From Deltaproteobacteria bacterium (GTDB lineage: Bacteria; Myxococcota_A; Polyangia; Polyangiales; Houyiibacteriaceae): DNA of 64,000 bases. This document shows positions 26,316 through 34,352 of the stretch, in pieces. The position numbers and the translations under genes were made by a program. Numbering within the stretch: the stretch's first letter is position 1; each line of letters starts with the position of its first letter. The notes beneath the pieces are model-generated. The model was not told where the DNA came from and ran no database searches. It saw only the letters and a program-made list of their open reading frames with translations. Where the stretch lies: NCBI GenBank assembly GCA_017644045.1, contig JAEPMI010000010.1:186001-250000 (forward strand), read 5' to 3'.

Positions 26316-27968
26316 TCAGCCGCAACGCGAACGGCGTCGACGACGCCAGAACACGATGGCCGGGACGACGATCAGGAAGAGCCAGAGCGGCCGGTTCGAG
26401 GCGCTGGCGCCCGGCACCGAGCAGCCGCAGCCGCCGTCGTCGCGTCCGCCGTCGTCGTTCGGGCTGCAGACGCTGAGGGCATCGGTGACCACCACGCAGG
26501 TGAAGTCGGTCGGGCACGGGTCCGTGTCGTCGCAGTAGTTGGTGCAGAAGCCCGCGCCGTCGCGCAGGGCGCACTCCTCGGTCGCGCACTCGTCGCGGGT
26601 GAGGCAGGGATCGCCCAACCCACCGACGCTGCCCTCCGGCTTGCAAGCGCCGCACGCGGTGGTGCCGCTACCCTGGCAAGTGAAGCCCGCGCCACAGACC
26701 GTCGCGCCACCGACCTGACAGGGAGTGCCGCAGGTGCCGCGGTCGCAGAGGAGTGACGCGCAGTCCGTGTCCACCGCGCAGCTCGCGCCGTCCGCCGCGG
26801 GACCCGCGGTGCCGGGCACGCAGAAGCCGTCGCCGCAGAGGCCACCCCGCTCGCAGTAGAAGCCGGGCGAGCAGCTCGCCGGGCTCAGATCGTTGCAGCC
26901 CTCGGTGCAGACCTGACCGATGCTGGTCGAGGCGCACAGACCGCTGTTGCACTCCGCGGAGTCCGTGCAGGGCTGGCCGTTGTCGATGCCGCCGGTCGGA
27001 CGCGCGACGCACTCACCGGTGCTCGTGTTGCACATCTGGTCGGCGGTGCAGTCGGCGTTCGAGGTGCAGCCCGAGGGGCCCGCCCCTTCACAGCTGGGCT
27101 GACCGCCCTGGATGCGAATGCACTGACCGCCCGCCGTGGTGGACACGCACTGCCCGCCCGCGCCGCACTCGCCGCTGCTCGAGCAGCTCGTGCCGCAGTA
27201 GCCTCGCCCGTCGGGGTAGCTCAGGCAGAAGTCGCCCGAGCCGCCACACTGGCCGGAGTCGGTGCAGGGCGCGCAGAGCGTGCCGTCGCCGGTCTCGGCC
27301 ATGCAGACGCCGCTCTCGCACACCTGGCCGCTCGGGCAGCCCGTGGTCGTGCAATCGACGGGTCCGCCACCCTCACCCGGGTAGAGGGTGCAGATGCCGT
27401 TCTGGTCGTCGGTGCCGAGCGCGTCGATGCCGCCCTGGTAGGCGAAGTACATGGTGGCGCTCGACAGATCCGAGTGGCCGAGGCCGTAGTAGTGGCCCGC
27501 CTCGTGGAGGATGATCGAGTAGGCGTTCACGTTCGATCCGCGGCCGGAGCCGGTGATCCAGGTGAAGTTAACGCCGTTCATCTCCATGTCGGCTTCGACG
27601 ATGCAGTTGCGGCCGTTCCAGCGGGGACCGGTCACGCCGATCGCGCCGGAGCCATGGCTCCAACCGCTCTCCACCCAGCCCACGAGCGACTGACCGTCGC
27701 CGTTGCCGGCCGTCCCACCGCTGCGACCCGTGTAGGAGGCGGTGAGGTCGGTGCAGCTCACGAGGGTCCAGTCGGCAAAGCCGCGCTGGAGCTCGCTGAC
27801 CGTGGTCGCGTCGCCGAGGTCGGGCGATGCGATGGTCAGGCCATAGGGGACCGGGAAGTTGCACCACTTGGGGCAGCTTCCGGTCAGACACTCCCAGGCC
27901 TGAGCCTGCGGAGCGCCGAAGGTGAAGGCGGCGCCGAGCGCCAGCGCGAAGAGTGCCGAGCGGTTCAT
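26316..27968 (-). CDS. secreted matrixin-like metalloprotease with Cys-rich repeats and MYXO-CTERM-like tail
   Basis: 550 aa. Signal peptide at residues 1-24 (FALALGAAFTFGAPQAQA). The zinc motif ILHEAGHYYGLGHS (residues ~155-168) is HExxHxxGxxH, the metzincin/matrixin type, followed by a Met-containing segment (SSATMYFAYQGGID) that could be the Met-turn. Residues ~200-510 are Cys-rich repeats (CxxxxQCGGSGDFC-like, CTSNADCTADQMC), probably disulfide-bonded. The end has GCGCSVPG, a hydrophobic helix and an Arg cluster, a MYXO-CTERM-like sorting signal for surface display. Coupled by an ATGA overlap to the upstream 211-aa gene. Confidence 0.88.
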   Translation of the reverse strand: MNRSALFALALGAAFTFGAPQAQAWECLTGSCPKWCNFPVPYGLTIASPDLGDATTVSELQRGFADWTLVSCTDLTASYTGRSGGTAGNGDGQSLVGWVESGWSHGSGAIGVTGPRWNGRNCIVEADMEMNGVNFTWITGSGRGSNVNAYSIILHEAGHYYGLGHSDLSSATMYFAYQGGIDALGTDDQNGICTLYPGEGGGPVDCTTTGCPSGQVCESGVCMAETGDGTLCAPCTDSGQCGGSGDFCLSYPDGRGYCGTSCSSSGECGAGGQCVSTTAGGQCIRIQGGQPSCEGAGPSGCTSNADCTADQMCNTSTGECVARPTGGIDNGQPCTDSAECNSGLCASTSIGQVCTEGCNDLSPASCSPGFYCERGGLCGDGFCVPGTAGPAADGASCAVDTDCASLLCDRGTCGTPCQVGGATVCGAGFTCQGSGTTACGACKPEGSVGGLGDPCLTRDECATEECALRDGAGFCTNYCDDTDPCPTDFTCVVVTDALSVCSPNDDGGRDDGGCGCSVPGASASNRPLWLFLIVVPAIVFWRRRRRSRCG

Positions 27969-28600
27969 CGCGACACCTCGCCGGTCACGTCGGGGGTGTC
28001 GATGCGCGGCGGCGCGAAGCGGAGCGCACCGGCGACGGCGTCGAGGAAGGTCTCGAGCGCCATGGCCTCCTGGGTGCCGCGCTGCAGGACCATGCGGCCC
28101 TCGGTCCAGCGCGCGAAGGTCACGGCCTCACTGTCGCGAACGACGGTGTCGGGCACGCCGGGCACGCCGTGGAGCACCACGAACTTGCCCTGGACCATGC
28201 CGTAGGTCCGGTAGAAGTCGCCGTGGGGGTCGTTCTCCAAGAAGACCACGACCTCCTCGCCGACGTCGTAGTTCGGCACGCCGTCGATGGCCATGCCGCC
28301 ACGGTTCCCGCCGAGCTCGCCACCGATCTCGCGGAGCTCGATGCGATCGCCGCCCGGTCCCTTGATCCACTCGATCACGTCGAGGGTGGTCACGGTGAAG
28401 GGCTCCGCGCTCCCGTCACGGATGCCGAGGTGCCCACCCGTGCGGACCACTCGACCGTGGACGATCGCCACCGCGTCGCGCGCCATGTCCTCGAGGGTGA
28501 GCTCGACCATCACCGTCGCCTCGGCGCTCGAGCCCCAGAGCCCTGCGCCCGCGAGCATCGCTGCCGCGAGGGCTGGCACCAGCCATTTCGTCCGCTTCAT
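27965..28600 (-). CDS. secreted protein of unknown function, partner of the matrixin-like protease
   Basis: 211 aa from ATG 28600; a longer start (28630) would precede the signal peptide with ten unrelated residues. Signal peptide LVPALAAAMLAGAGLWG, cleavage near AEATVM. The mature part contains AIVHGRVVRTGGHL and TTLDVIEWIKGPGGDRIELR, an OB-like beta-rich pattern seen in secreted myxobacterial proteins placed beside metalloproteases. No active-site motif. Its stop overlaps the protease start (ATGA), so co-translation is expected. A role as propeptide, inhibitor or chaperone of the protease is inference only. Confidence 0.7.
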   Translation of the reverse strand: MKRTKWLVPALAAAMLAGAGLWGSSAEATVMVELTLEDMARDAVAIVHGRVVRTGGHLGIRDGSAEPFTVTTLDVIEWIKGPGGDRIELREIGGELGGNRGGMAIDGVPNYDVGEEVVVFLENDPHGDFYRTYGMVQGKFVVLHGVPGVPDTVVRDSEAVTFARWTEGRMVLQRGTQEAMALETFLDAVAGALRFAPPRIDTPDVTGEVSR

Positions 28601-28800
28601 TACCGTTCTCCCACGTTCAAGAACCACCAAGCTTGCTGCTCGCTCGGTGAGGGACGGTGTTCCGGAGAAGTAGTAGGAAAGGGTCTACGCCTCGACCGCC
28701 TCGACGGAGGTCTCCGGAAGCCGCCCCTCCCCAGGAGCGAGCAGAGAATACCGAAGCGACCGCCGAACGCAAGGCCAACGCACTGCGTCATGCAACGCGT

Positions 28801-29559
28801 TCACCACTCGCTCGTTGGCAGTCGGAGGTAGCGAACGGCCCAGCGAACGCAGAGGTAGAAGGGCCCCGTGTCCATCAGCGCGGTGAGGACTTTGAAGACG
28901 TAACCGGCGGCAATGAAAGTGAAAAGCTGCCCCCCGAGCGGCTGCTCGGGGTCGATCGGAAGACCGTTCGCGAGGAAGTGGGTGATCAGGATCACCGCGA
29001 CCGTGTCGACCAGCTGGCTCACCAGCGTGGACGCGTTGTTCCGCAGCCAGAGGTGCTTGCCCTTCGTCAGCTTCTTCCAGAAGTGGAAGAGCTGCACGTC
29101 GACGAGCTGAGCCGTGAGGTACGCGATCATCGACGCACCGATCGCCGCGAAGGCCAACGTGCGGAGCTCGAAGAAGACGCCCTCCTGCGACGCGGCCGGC
29201 AGGACCCCGCCGAGCCAGAGGATGAACGCGACCCAGAGGTTGAGGCCGAGTCCGACCCACACCACGGCGTTTGCGCGCTCGCGCCCGTAGAGCTCGCTGA
29301 TGAGGTCCGTGCACAGGAAGGTGATGGGATACGGCAGCACACCGACCGCGAGAGGCATCGGGATGGTCATCCCGAAGAGATCGAAGCTCAGGTCGATGAA
29401 GTGGGTGACCCCGAGGATGTTCAACATCGCCAGGGTGCCGAGGAAGAGCCCGCTCAGGACGAGGAAGAAGGTCTCGCGGCGCCGGTGCAGCGTCGCTTCC
29501 GGGAGCTCTGGCAGATCGTCGAAGCGCTGCTGCTGACTCGGAAGCGGGGCCGCGAACAT
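28801..29559 (-). CDS. yhhQ: queuosine precursor transporter (YhhQ/QPTR family)
   Basis: 252 aa, about six TM helices (VLSGLFLGTLAMLNILGV, NAVVWVGLGLNLWVAFILWL, VAVILITHFLANGLP). The family signature is clear: PYPITFLCTDLISELYGRERA in the first half and QLVDVQLFHFWKKLTKGKHL followed by WLRNNASTLVSQLVDT in the second. The family imports preQ0/preQ1 for queuosine tRNA modification. No que genes nearby, which fits salvage. Four bp downstream of the TPR gene. The ATG at 29559 leaves about 30 soluble residues before helix 1. Confidence 0.9.
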   Translation of the reverse strand: MFAAPLPSQQQRFDDLPELPEATLHRRRETFFLVLSGLFLGTLAMLNILGVTHFIDLSFDLFGMTIPMPLAVGVLPYPITFLCTDLISELYGRERANAVVWVGLGLNLWVAFILWLGGVLPAASQEGVFFELRTLAFAAIGASMIAYLTAQLVDVQLFHFWKKLTKGKHLWLRNNASTLVSQLVDTVAVILITHFLANGLPIDPEQPLGGQLFTFIAAGYVFKVLTALMDTGPFYLCVRWAVRYLRLPTSEW

Positions 29560-29563
29560 GGGC

Positions 29564-30748
29564 TCAGACCAGGCCCTGCTGGGTCGCGTAGCGCTCGACG
29601 CTGCGCCACGCGCGATGCTGCTTGCCGGCCCACTCGGTGAGCTCGAGTCGCTCGTAGAGCTCGGGGATCGCCAGGCGCGCGCCGTTCTTCAGGTGGGCCT
29701 CGATCTTCACGCGGACCTCGCCGAGCGGCGCGGCCTCCGGGAGCACCAGCTTGCCGTAGACCAGTCGCTTGCTGGTGGCGGGCGCCTTCTCGGGCACCAC
29801 CGGTGAGAGGAAGACCTGCGCACCGATCGCCTCGGCGAGCGCCCCACCCTCCGCGTCGTCGCCGAGCACCGCCACGAAGGGCAGCTTCACCTCCGCGCCC
29901 CGGTGCAGCCGCTCGAGGATCGGATGCACGGGCTCGTCGGTCTCGGTGGTCGCCACGCGTGCCGGGTCGAAGAGGATCACGTCGCCGTAGTCGATGGGGG
30001 CATCGAGGAAGGATGGCGAGGAGACCACGCCATGGCAGGGGCTGAGCAGCTCGACCCAGACGAGCTCGAAGCACGGATCCGGGAGCTGCTGAACGCCGCG
30101 GCCGGTCGGACGCGCCGGCGTTCGGACCCGCCGATGGCCGAGCCCGTCCACGCGCGGCAGACCGCCCGCGGTGAGCTCCGGGCGCGGGAGCCCGAGTGAC
30201 TCGTAGGCGTCGGCGGCTTCATCGCCCTTCCCGAGCGCCGTCGCTGCGAGCGCCACGCCGAGCGCCACCACCCGCTCGCCGGGAAGCCGCTCCGCGGCGG
30301 CCTTCTCGCTCGCGAGGCACTCCTCCCAGCGACCGCGCCACTTGTGCAGCTCGGCCTGCGCGTGGTGCCACCAGCCGCGATCGGGTTGGAGCGCGAGCGC
30401 CTCCGCGTACGCCTGCTGAGCTTCGGCGTCCGCGTCGGGGCCGAGTCGACGGAGCGCGTGGCCGAGGTTGAGCGCCAGGTACGCGCGAGTCTCCGGCTCG
30501 AGGTCGCTTCGGTCGAGCATCGGGCGAACGAGCTCGGCCGCCAACGCGGCGGCTCCATCGAGCTCCAGCGGCGCGTCCGGCGGGCGGCGCTCGGCGTCGG
30601 CCACCAGCGCGGTGGCGATGGCGAGCACGGCGCCAGGGTCTTCGGCGTGCTGCGCGTGGAAGGCGCGCGCCTCCCGAAGCAGCTCGGGGCGTCGGCGGGC
30701 ACGGGCATCGTTGGCCCAAGCGAGGACGGCGTCGCGCGGGTCGCTCAT
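29564..30748 (-). CDS. TPR-containing cytoplasmic protein of unknown function
   Basis: 394 aa from ATG 30748. Residues 1-190 are Ala-rich helical repeats (AVLAIATALVADAERRP, AYLALNLGHALRRLGPDADA, AYAEALALQPDRGWWHHAQA) consistent with TPRs. Residues 200-394 form a mixed alpha/beta domain (FELVWVELLSPCHGVVSSPS, YGDVILFDPARVA, EVKLPFVAVLGDDAEGG) that I do not recognise; it could sense or bind a ligand. No signal peptide. Operon with yhhQ, divergent from the PP2C phosphatase gene across 129 bp. No evidence links it to queuosine. Confidence 0.75.
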   Translation of the reverse strand: MSDPRDAVLAWANDARARRRPELLREARAFHAQHAEDPGAVLAIATALVADAERRPPDAPLELDGAAALAAELVRPMLDRSDLEPETRAYLALNLGHALRRLGPDADAEAQQAYAEALALQPDRGWWHHAQAELHKWRGRWEECLASEKAAAERLPGERVVALGVALAATALGKGDEAADAYESLGLPRPELTAGGLPRVDGLGHRRVRTPARPTGRGVQQLPDPCFELVWVELLSPCHGVVSSPSFLDAPIDYGDVILFDPARVATTETDEPVHPILERLHRGAEVKLPFVAVLGDDAEGGALAEAIGAQVFLSPVVPEKAPATSKRLVYGKLVLPEAAPLGEVRVKIEAHLKNGARLAIPELYERLELTEWAGKQHRAWRSVERYATQQGLV

Positions 30749-30877
30749 CGGGCCCCCATAGCAGGCCCGGCGCGGAGAAACAGCCGACCACGGTCTGGGA
30801 GAACGCACGGCTCGTCTTTCCTGCCCATCGAGCGCGTGCGTAGGGTAACCTCCCACACGGAGAGCGGATTGATCCAG

Positions 30878-31633
30878 ATGCAGCGCCAAGGAGCAGGACT
30901 GACGGATGTCGGGCAGCGTCGGGCTGTCAACGAGGACGCGTTCTTCTACGACGACTCCCTCGGGCTCTACGTGGTGGCGGATGGAATGGGCGGCCACGCC
31001 GCCGGTGAGATCGCCAGCCAAGAGGCGGTGGACACCGTGCACGGCATGGTCGCGAAGGAGGCCGACATCCTTCGCGCGATCGCCGAGGGCGACACCGCGG
31101 ACGACACCATCCGGCGTGGGCTCCGGGCGATGGAGAGCGCCATCCAGGCGGCCACCTACATGGTCTTCGGCCTCTCGCAGCACGATCCGGAGCGCCAGGG
31201 AATGGGCACCACGGTCTCCGCGCTCGCGCTCTGCGGTCAGTTCGGCATCACCGCTCAGGTCGGCGACAGCCGTATCTACCTGGTCCGCGACGGTACCGCC
31301 TCGGCGTTGACCGAGGACCACACCCTGGTGGCCTGGCAGCTCAAGCAGGGCATCATCACGGAGGAAGAAGCCGCGGTCTCGCCGCACCGAAACGTGATCA
31401 CGCGCGCCGTGGGCAGTCGCGACTACGTCCAGGTGGACACCCGCTTCTTCGACATCCAGCCCGGCGACGCCTTCCTGCTCTGCTCGGACGGTCTCCACGG
31501 CTACCTGAAGGACGGCGAGATCCCCGACATCATCGCCCTCGGCCCGCAGACGGCGGTCCAGCGCTTCATCGCGATCGCCAACCAGCGCGGCGGCAAGGAC
31601 AACATCACCGCCGTCATCGCGCAGTGTTCCTAG
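30878..31633 (+). CDS. PP2C-family Ser/Thr protein phosphatase
   Basis: 251 aa, the size of bacterial stand-alone PP2C (Stp-like) enzymes. Metal-dependent removal of phosphate from Ser/Thr; counterpart of Hanks-type kinases. All motifs are present in order: TDVGQRRAVNEDAFF, VVADGMGGHAAGE, GMGTTVSAL, QVGDSRIYLVRDG, LTEDHTLV, LLCSDGLHGYL and GGKDNITAVI, with the metal-binding aspartates. ATG 30878 chosen; TTG 30869 would add three residues. Followed by a candidate terminator. Confidence 0.93.
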   Translation: MQRQGAGLTDVGQRRAVNEDAFFYDDSLGLYVVADGMGGHAAGEIASQEAVDTVHGMVAKEADILRAIAEGDTADDTIRRGLRAMESAIQAATYMVFGLSQHDPERQGMGTTVSALALCGQFGITAQVGDSRIYLVRDGTASALTEDHTLVAWQLKQGIITEEEAAVSPHRNVITRAVGSRDYVQVDTRFFDIQPGDAFLLCSDGLHGYLKDGEIPDIIALGPQTAVQRFIAIANQRGGKDNITAVIAQCS

Positions 31634-31655
31634 GGGCTGGCACCCAGCCCTTCTC
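31634..31655 (+). terminator. candidate intrinsic terminator after the PP2C gene
   Basis: GGGCTGG (31634-31640), loop CAC, CCAGCCC (31644-31650), then TTCTCT. The seven-bp stem begins one base after the stop codon. The pyrimidine tail is poor in T, so only moderate support. Confidence 0.4.
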
Positions 31656-31805
31656 TCGTCGGCCAGGCCTCCTCGATTCACCCGAACTCCCCCGCCCATT
31701 GCGCTGCCGCACGCCTGACGATTCGCTGATCTCGGATTCCGGCCATGGTCGGCTGTCGGGGACTCCTCACGGCCGGCCGGGCGCCGAGCGCTTTACACTC
31801 CGCCC

Positions 31806-32303
31806 GTGAGCGGGAAGGATCCCAAGGTGTCGGCCGAGCGGGGGGTCGGGGACGACGTGCGTTTTCATCTCCGCCTCGGGTGGTGGTCCCTGCTGCTCTT
31901 CGCGTGTCTCGGCCTGACCCTCGAAGCGATGCATGGGTTCAAGGTCGACTGGTATCTCAACGTGGCGAGCGAGACGCGACGGCTCATGTTCCGGCTGGCG
32001 CACGCCCACGGCACGCTGCTCGCGGTGCTGCACCTCGCCCTCGGCGCGACCCTCGCGGTCGCCGAGCCGGAGGGCCGGGCGCCGCGGGTGGCCTCTCGCG
32101 CCCTGATCGCGGCCGGGTTCCTGCTCCCGGCGGGTTTCCTACTCGGTGGCTTCGGGGCAGTGGGCGGCGATCCCGGCATGGGCATCGGGCTCGTCCCGCT
32201 CGGCGCCGTCTGCCTGCTGACCGCGCTCTTCGCGGCGGGTTGGAGCCTGAACCCGCCGAGAGCGCCCAAGTCGAAGGCACCGCGACCAGAGGCGAGGGAG
32301 TGA
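31806..32303 (+). CDS. small multi-helix membrane protein
   Basis: 165 aa from a GTG start. About four TM helices: WWSLLLFACLGLTLEAMHGF, AHGTLLAVLHLALGATLAVA, ALIAAGFLLPAGFLLGGFGA and PLGAVCLLTALFAAGWSLN. Several His residues sit near the second helix (RLAHAHGTLLAVLH), which could bind haem or copper, but no family is recognised. The stop overlaps the start of the octahaem cytochrome gene (GTGA), so the pair is probably a membrane-bound electron-transfer unit (inference). Confidence 0.72.
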   Translation: MSGKDPKVSAERGVGDDVRFHLRLGWWSLLLFACLGLTLEAMHGFKVDWYLNVASETRRLMFRLAHAHGTLLAVLHLALGATLAVAEPEGRAPRVASRALIAAGFLLPAGFLLGGFGAVGGDPGMGIGLVPLGAVCLLTALFAAGWSLNPPRAPKSKAPRPEARE

Positions 32304-34150
32304 ACGCGCTCCTCTGGCTGGTGGTCGCCGCCTCCGTCGGCGGGCTGGTGGGGGCGCTGGCCGCACGCGGCGCCGGCTGGGCGGCGCGCCTGGTCGCGCT
32401 GCTCGGAGGGAGCACCGCCGCCGCGCTCAGCGTCGTCGCCTTCATCCCACCGGCGCCCGACGTCGACCTCGAGTCCCGCATGCCCGAGCTCGGACCGAGC
32501 GACGGCTTCGCCTCCTCGGCCACCTGCCGCGCGTGCCATCCCGGTCAGTACGAGACCTGGCACGACTCCTTCCACCGCACGATGACTCAGGGCGCCTCGC
32601 CCGAGACCGTGGTCGCGGAGTTCGACGGCCGCGTGCTCACGGGCTTCGGCCTCGCCGCGCGCGTGTTCCGCGAGGGCGACGAGTTCCTGGTCGACTTCGG
32701 ACCGATCGTCGACGGCGAGCCCGGCCCGAACGACGCCTCGCTGCCGGAAGGCCCGCGCCGCATCGTCATGCTCACCGGCTCGCACAACATGCAGGCGTTC
32801 TGGATGACCTCGGCCACCGGCACGCTCGAGCAGCTTCCGTTCGTGTGGCTCATCGAAGAGGAGCGCTGGATCGCGAACGACAACTCCTTCCTCCAGCCTC
32901 CCGAAGACCACCCCGCGGAGCCGGCCATCTGGGGCGACGGCTGTGTCTACTGCCACGCGACCGGCGGCCCATGGGACTCGGAGTTCGAGGGCCTGAACGG
33001 CGACACCGCCGTGGTCGAGCTCGGCATCGCCTGCGAGCGCTGTCACGGCCCAGCCGAAGAGCACGTGCTCGCCAACAGCAACCCGGCGCGACGCTACGAG
33101 CTCCACCTCGAAGGCGAAGGGGACCCGACCATCGTGAACCCGAAGCGCTTGGACCACGTGCGCTCGGCGTCGCTCTGCGGTCACTGCCACACCGCCTGCG
33201 AAGAAGCGGTGCCGAACGACGAGGACTTCTTCGCCGGCGACCTGCTCTCGGACCACCTCGACTTCGAGGCCATGCACGCGAAGGCCGCCGCCGCCAGCGA
33301 CGTCATCGATCCGGACGAGATGCCCGACGAGGACCGCGACGTGGTCGAGGCCTTCTGGCGCGACGGGCGGGGTCGCGTGGCCGGGCGCGAGTACGACTCG
33401 ATGACGCTCTCCGGCTGCTACCTGGAGGGCGAGATGACCTGCATCACTTGCCACCGGGTCCACGGCGGCGATCCCAACGGGCAGGTCGCCCACGACTCGA
33501 CCGACCGCTCCATGTGCCAGTCCTGCCACCAGGACTACTTCGCGGACGTCGAGGCCCACACGCACCACCCGATCGACAGCGCGGGCAGCGACTGCCGGAA
33601 CTGCCACATGCCACACACGAGCTACGGGCTGCTCTCGGCGACGCGCAGCCACCGCATGGCGAGCCCGCTGGCGACCGGCCTCGAGGGCCGCGAGACCCCG
33701 AACGCCTGCAACCTCTGTCACCTGGACCAGTCCATCGGCTGGACCGCCGACAAGCTCGCAGAGTGGTACGGCATCGAGCGCCCTGCCCTGGCCGAAGACC
33801 GCGCCGACATCCCGGCCGGCGTCGTGTGGATGCTCCGCGGCGACCCGGTGCAGCGGACCATCGCGGGCTGGCACTACGGCTGGGAACCCACGCGCGAGGC
33901 CTCGGACCTGCGCGCCGTGCGGCCCGCCTTCGGCGTGCTCCTGGCCGATCCCTACTCGACGACCCGACAGATCGCGGGACGCATCGCGGTCCGGTACGAG
34001 GGCATGACGATCGACATGGACGCGCTCTCCGCCGAGCCGCAGGAGGACCTGATGCGGGAGCTCCGCGATCCGGACCCCTCCGTTCCGGTGGAGACGCTGC
34101 GCCGGCTGTTGAACGAGCGCATCGACGTGCCCGCCTCGATTCCCGAGTAA
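32300..34150 (+). CDS. membrane-anchored octahaem cytochrome c
   Basis: 616 aa from GTG 32300, with two N-terminal hydrophobic segments (ALLWLVVAASVGGLVGALAA, LVALLGGSTAAALSVVAF). Eight CXXCH haem c motifs: CRACH, CVYCH, CERCH, CGHCH, CITCH, CQSCH, CRNCH and CNLCH, with many extra His residues for distal ligands. Similar multihaem proteins include cytochrome c554- and octahaem reductase-like families, but I cannot assign one. Acts outside the inner membrane. The last ~130 residues lack haem sites and are helical. Coupled by GTGA overlap with the small membrane protein. Confidence 0.88.
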   Translation: MNALLWLVVAASVGGLVGALAARGAGWAARLVALLGGSTAAALSVVAFIPPAPDVDLESRMPELGPSDGFASSATCRACHPGQYETWHDSFHRTMTQGASPETVVAEFDGRVLTGFGLAARVFREGDEFLVDFGPIVDGEPGPNDASLPEGPRRIVMLTGSHNMQAFWMTSATGTLEQLPFVWLIEEERWIANDNSFLQPPEDHPAEPAIWGDGCVYCHATGGPWDSEFEGLNGDTAVVELGIACERCHGPAEEHVLANSNPARRYELHLEGEGDPTIVNPKRLDHVRSASLCGHCHTACEEAVPNDEDFFAGDLLSDHLDFEAMHAKAAAASDVIDPDEMPDEDRDVVEAFWRDGRGRVAGREYDSMTLSGCYLEGEMTCITCHRVHGGDPNGQVAHDSTDRSMCQSCHQDYFADVEAHTHHPIDSAGSDCRNCHMPHTSYGLLSATRSHRMASPLATGLEGRETPNACNLCHLDQSIGWTADKLAEWYGIERPALAEDRADIPAGVVWMLRGDPVQRTIAGWHYGWEPTREASDLRAVRPAFGVLLADPYSTTRQIAGRIAVRYEGMTIDMDALSAEPQEDLMRELRDPDPSVPVETLRRLLNERIDVPASIPE

Positions 34151-34165
34151 TTCGTGCCGTCTCCC

Positions 34166-34328
34166 GAGCGCTGACCAAGAACTGGCACGGGCGCTTCGCG
34201 CCCTGAGCACGCACCCTGGCGCCATCCTCTCACCTCGAAGATACTCCAGCATCTCCTCGGCTCGAGGACGCACCATGGCACACACCCAGACCACGAACTC
34301 ACCTCGCGCCAGTTCTTGGTCAGCGCTC
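34166..34328. repeat. 163-bp element bounded by perfect 21-bp inverted repeats
   Basis: Left arm 34166-34186 (GAGCGCTGACCAAGAACTGG plus C) and right arm 34308-34328 are exact reverse complements, separated by 121 bp. A small GGGCGC/TTC/GCGCCC hairpin lies just inside the left arm. No coding potential in the spacer and no clear target-site duplication. It lies between the cytochrome stop and the ubiB-like start. Could be a MITE-like element or a long-range RNA hairpin. Confidence 0.85.
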
Positions 34329-34352
34329 TAGTATGCTGCGCCCCCTGACCGC

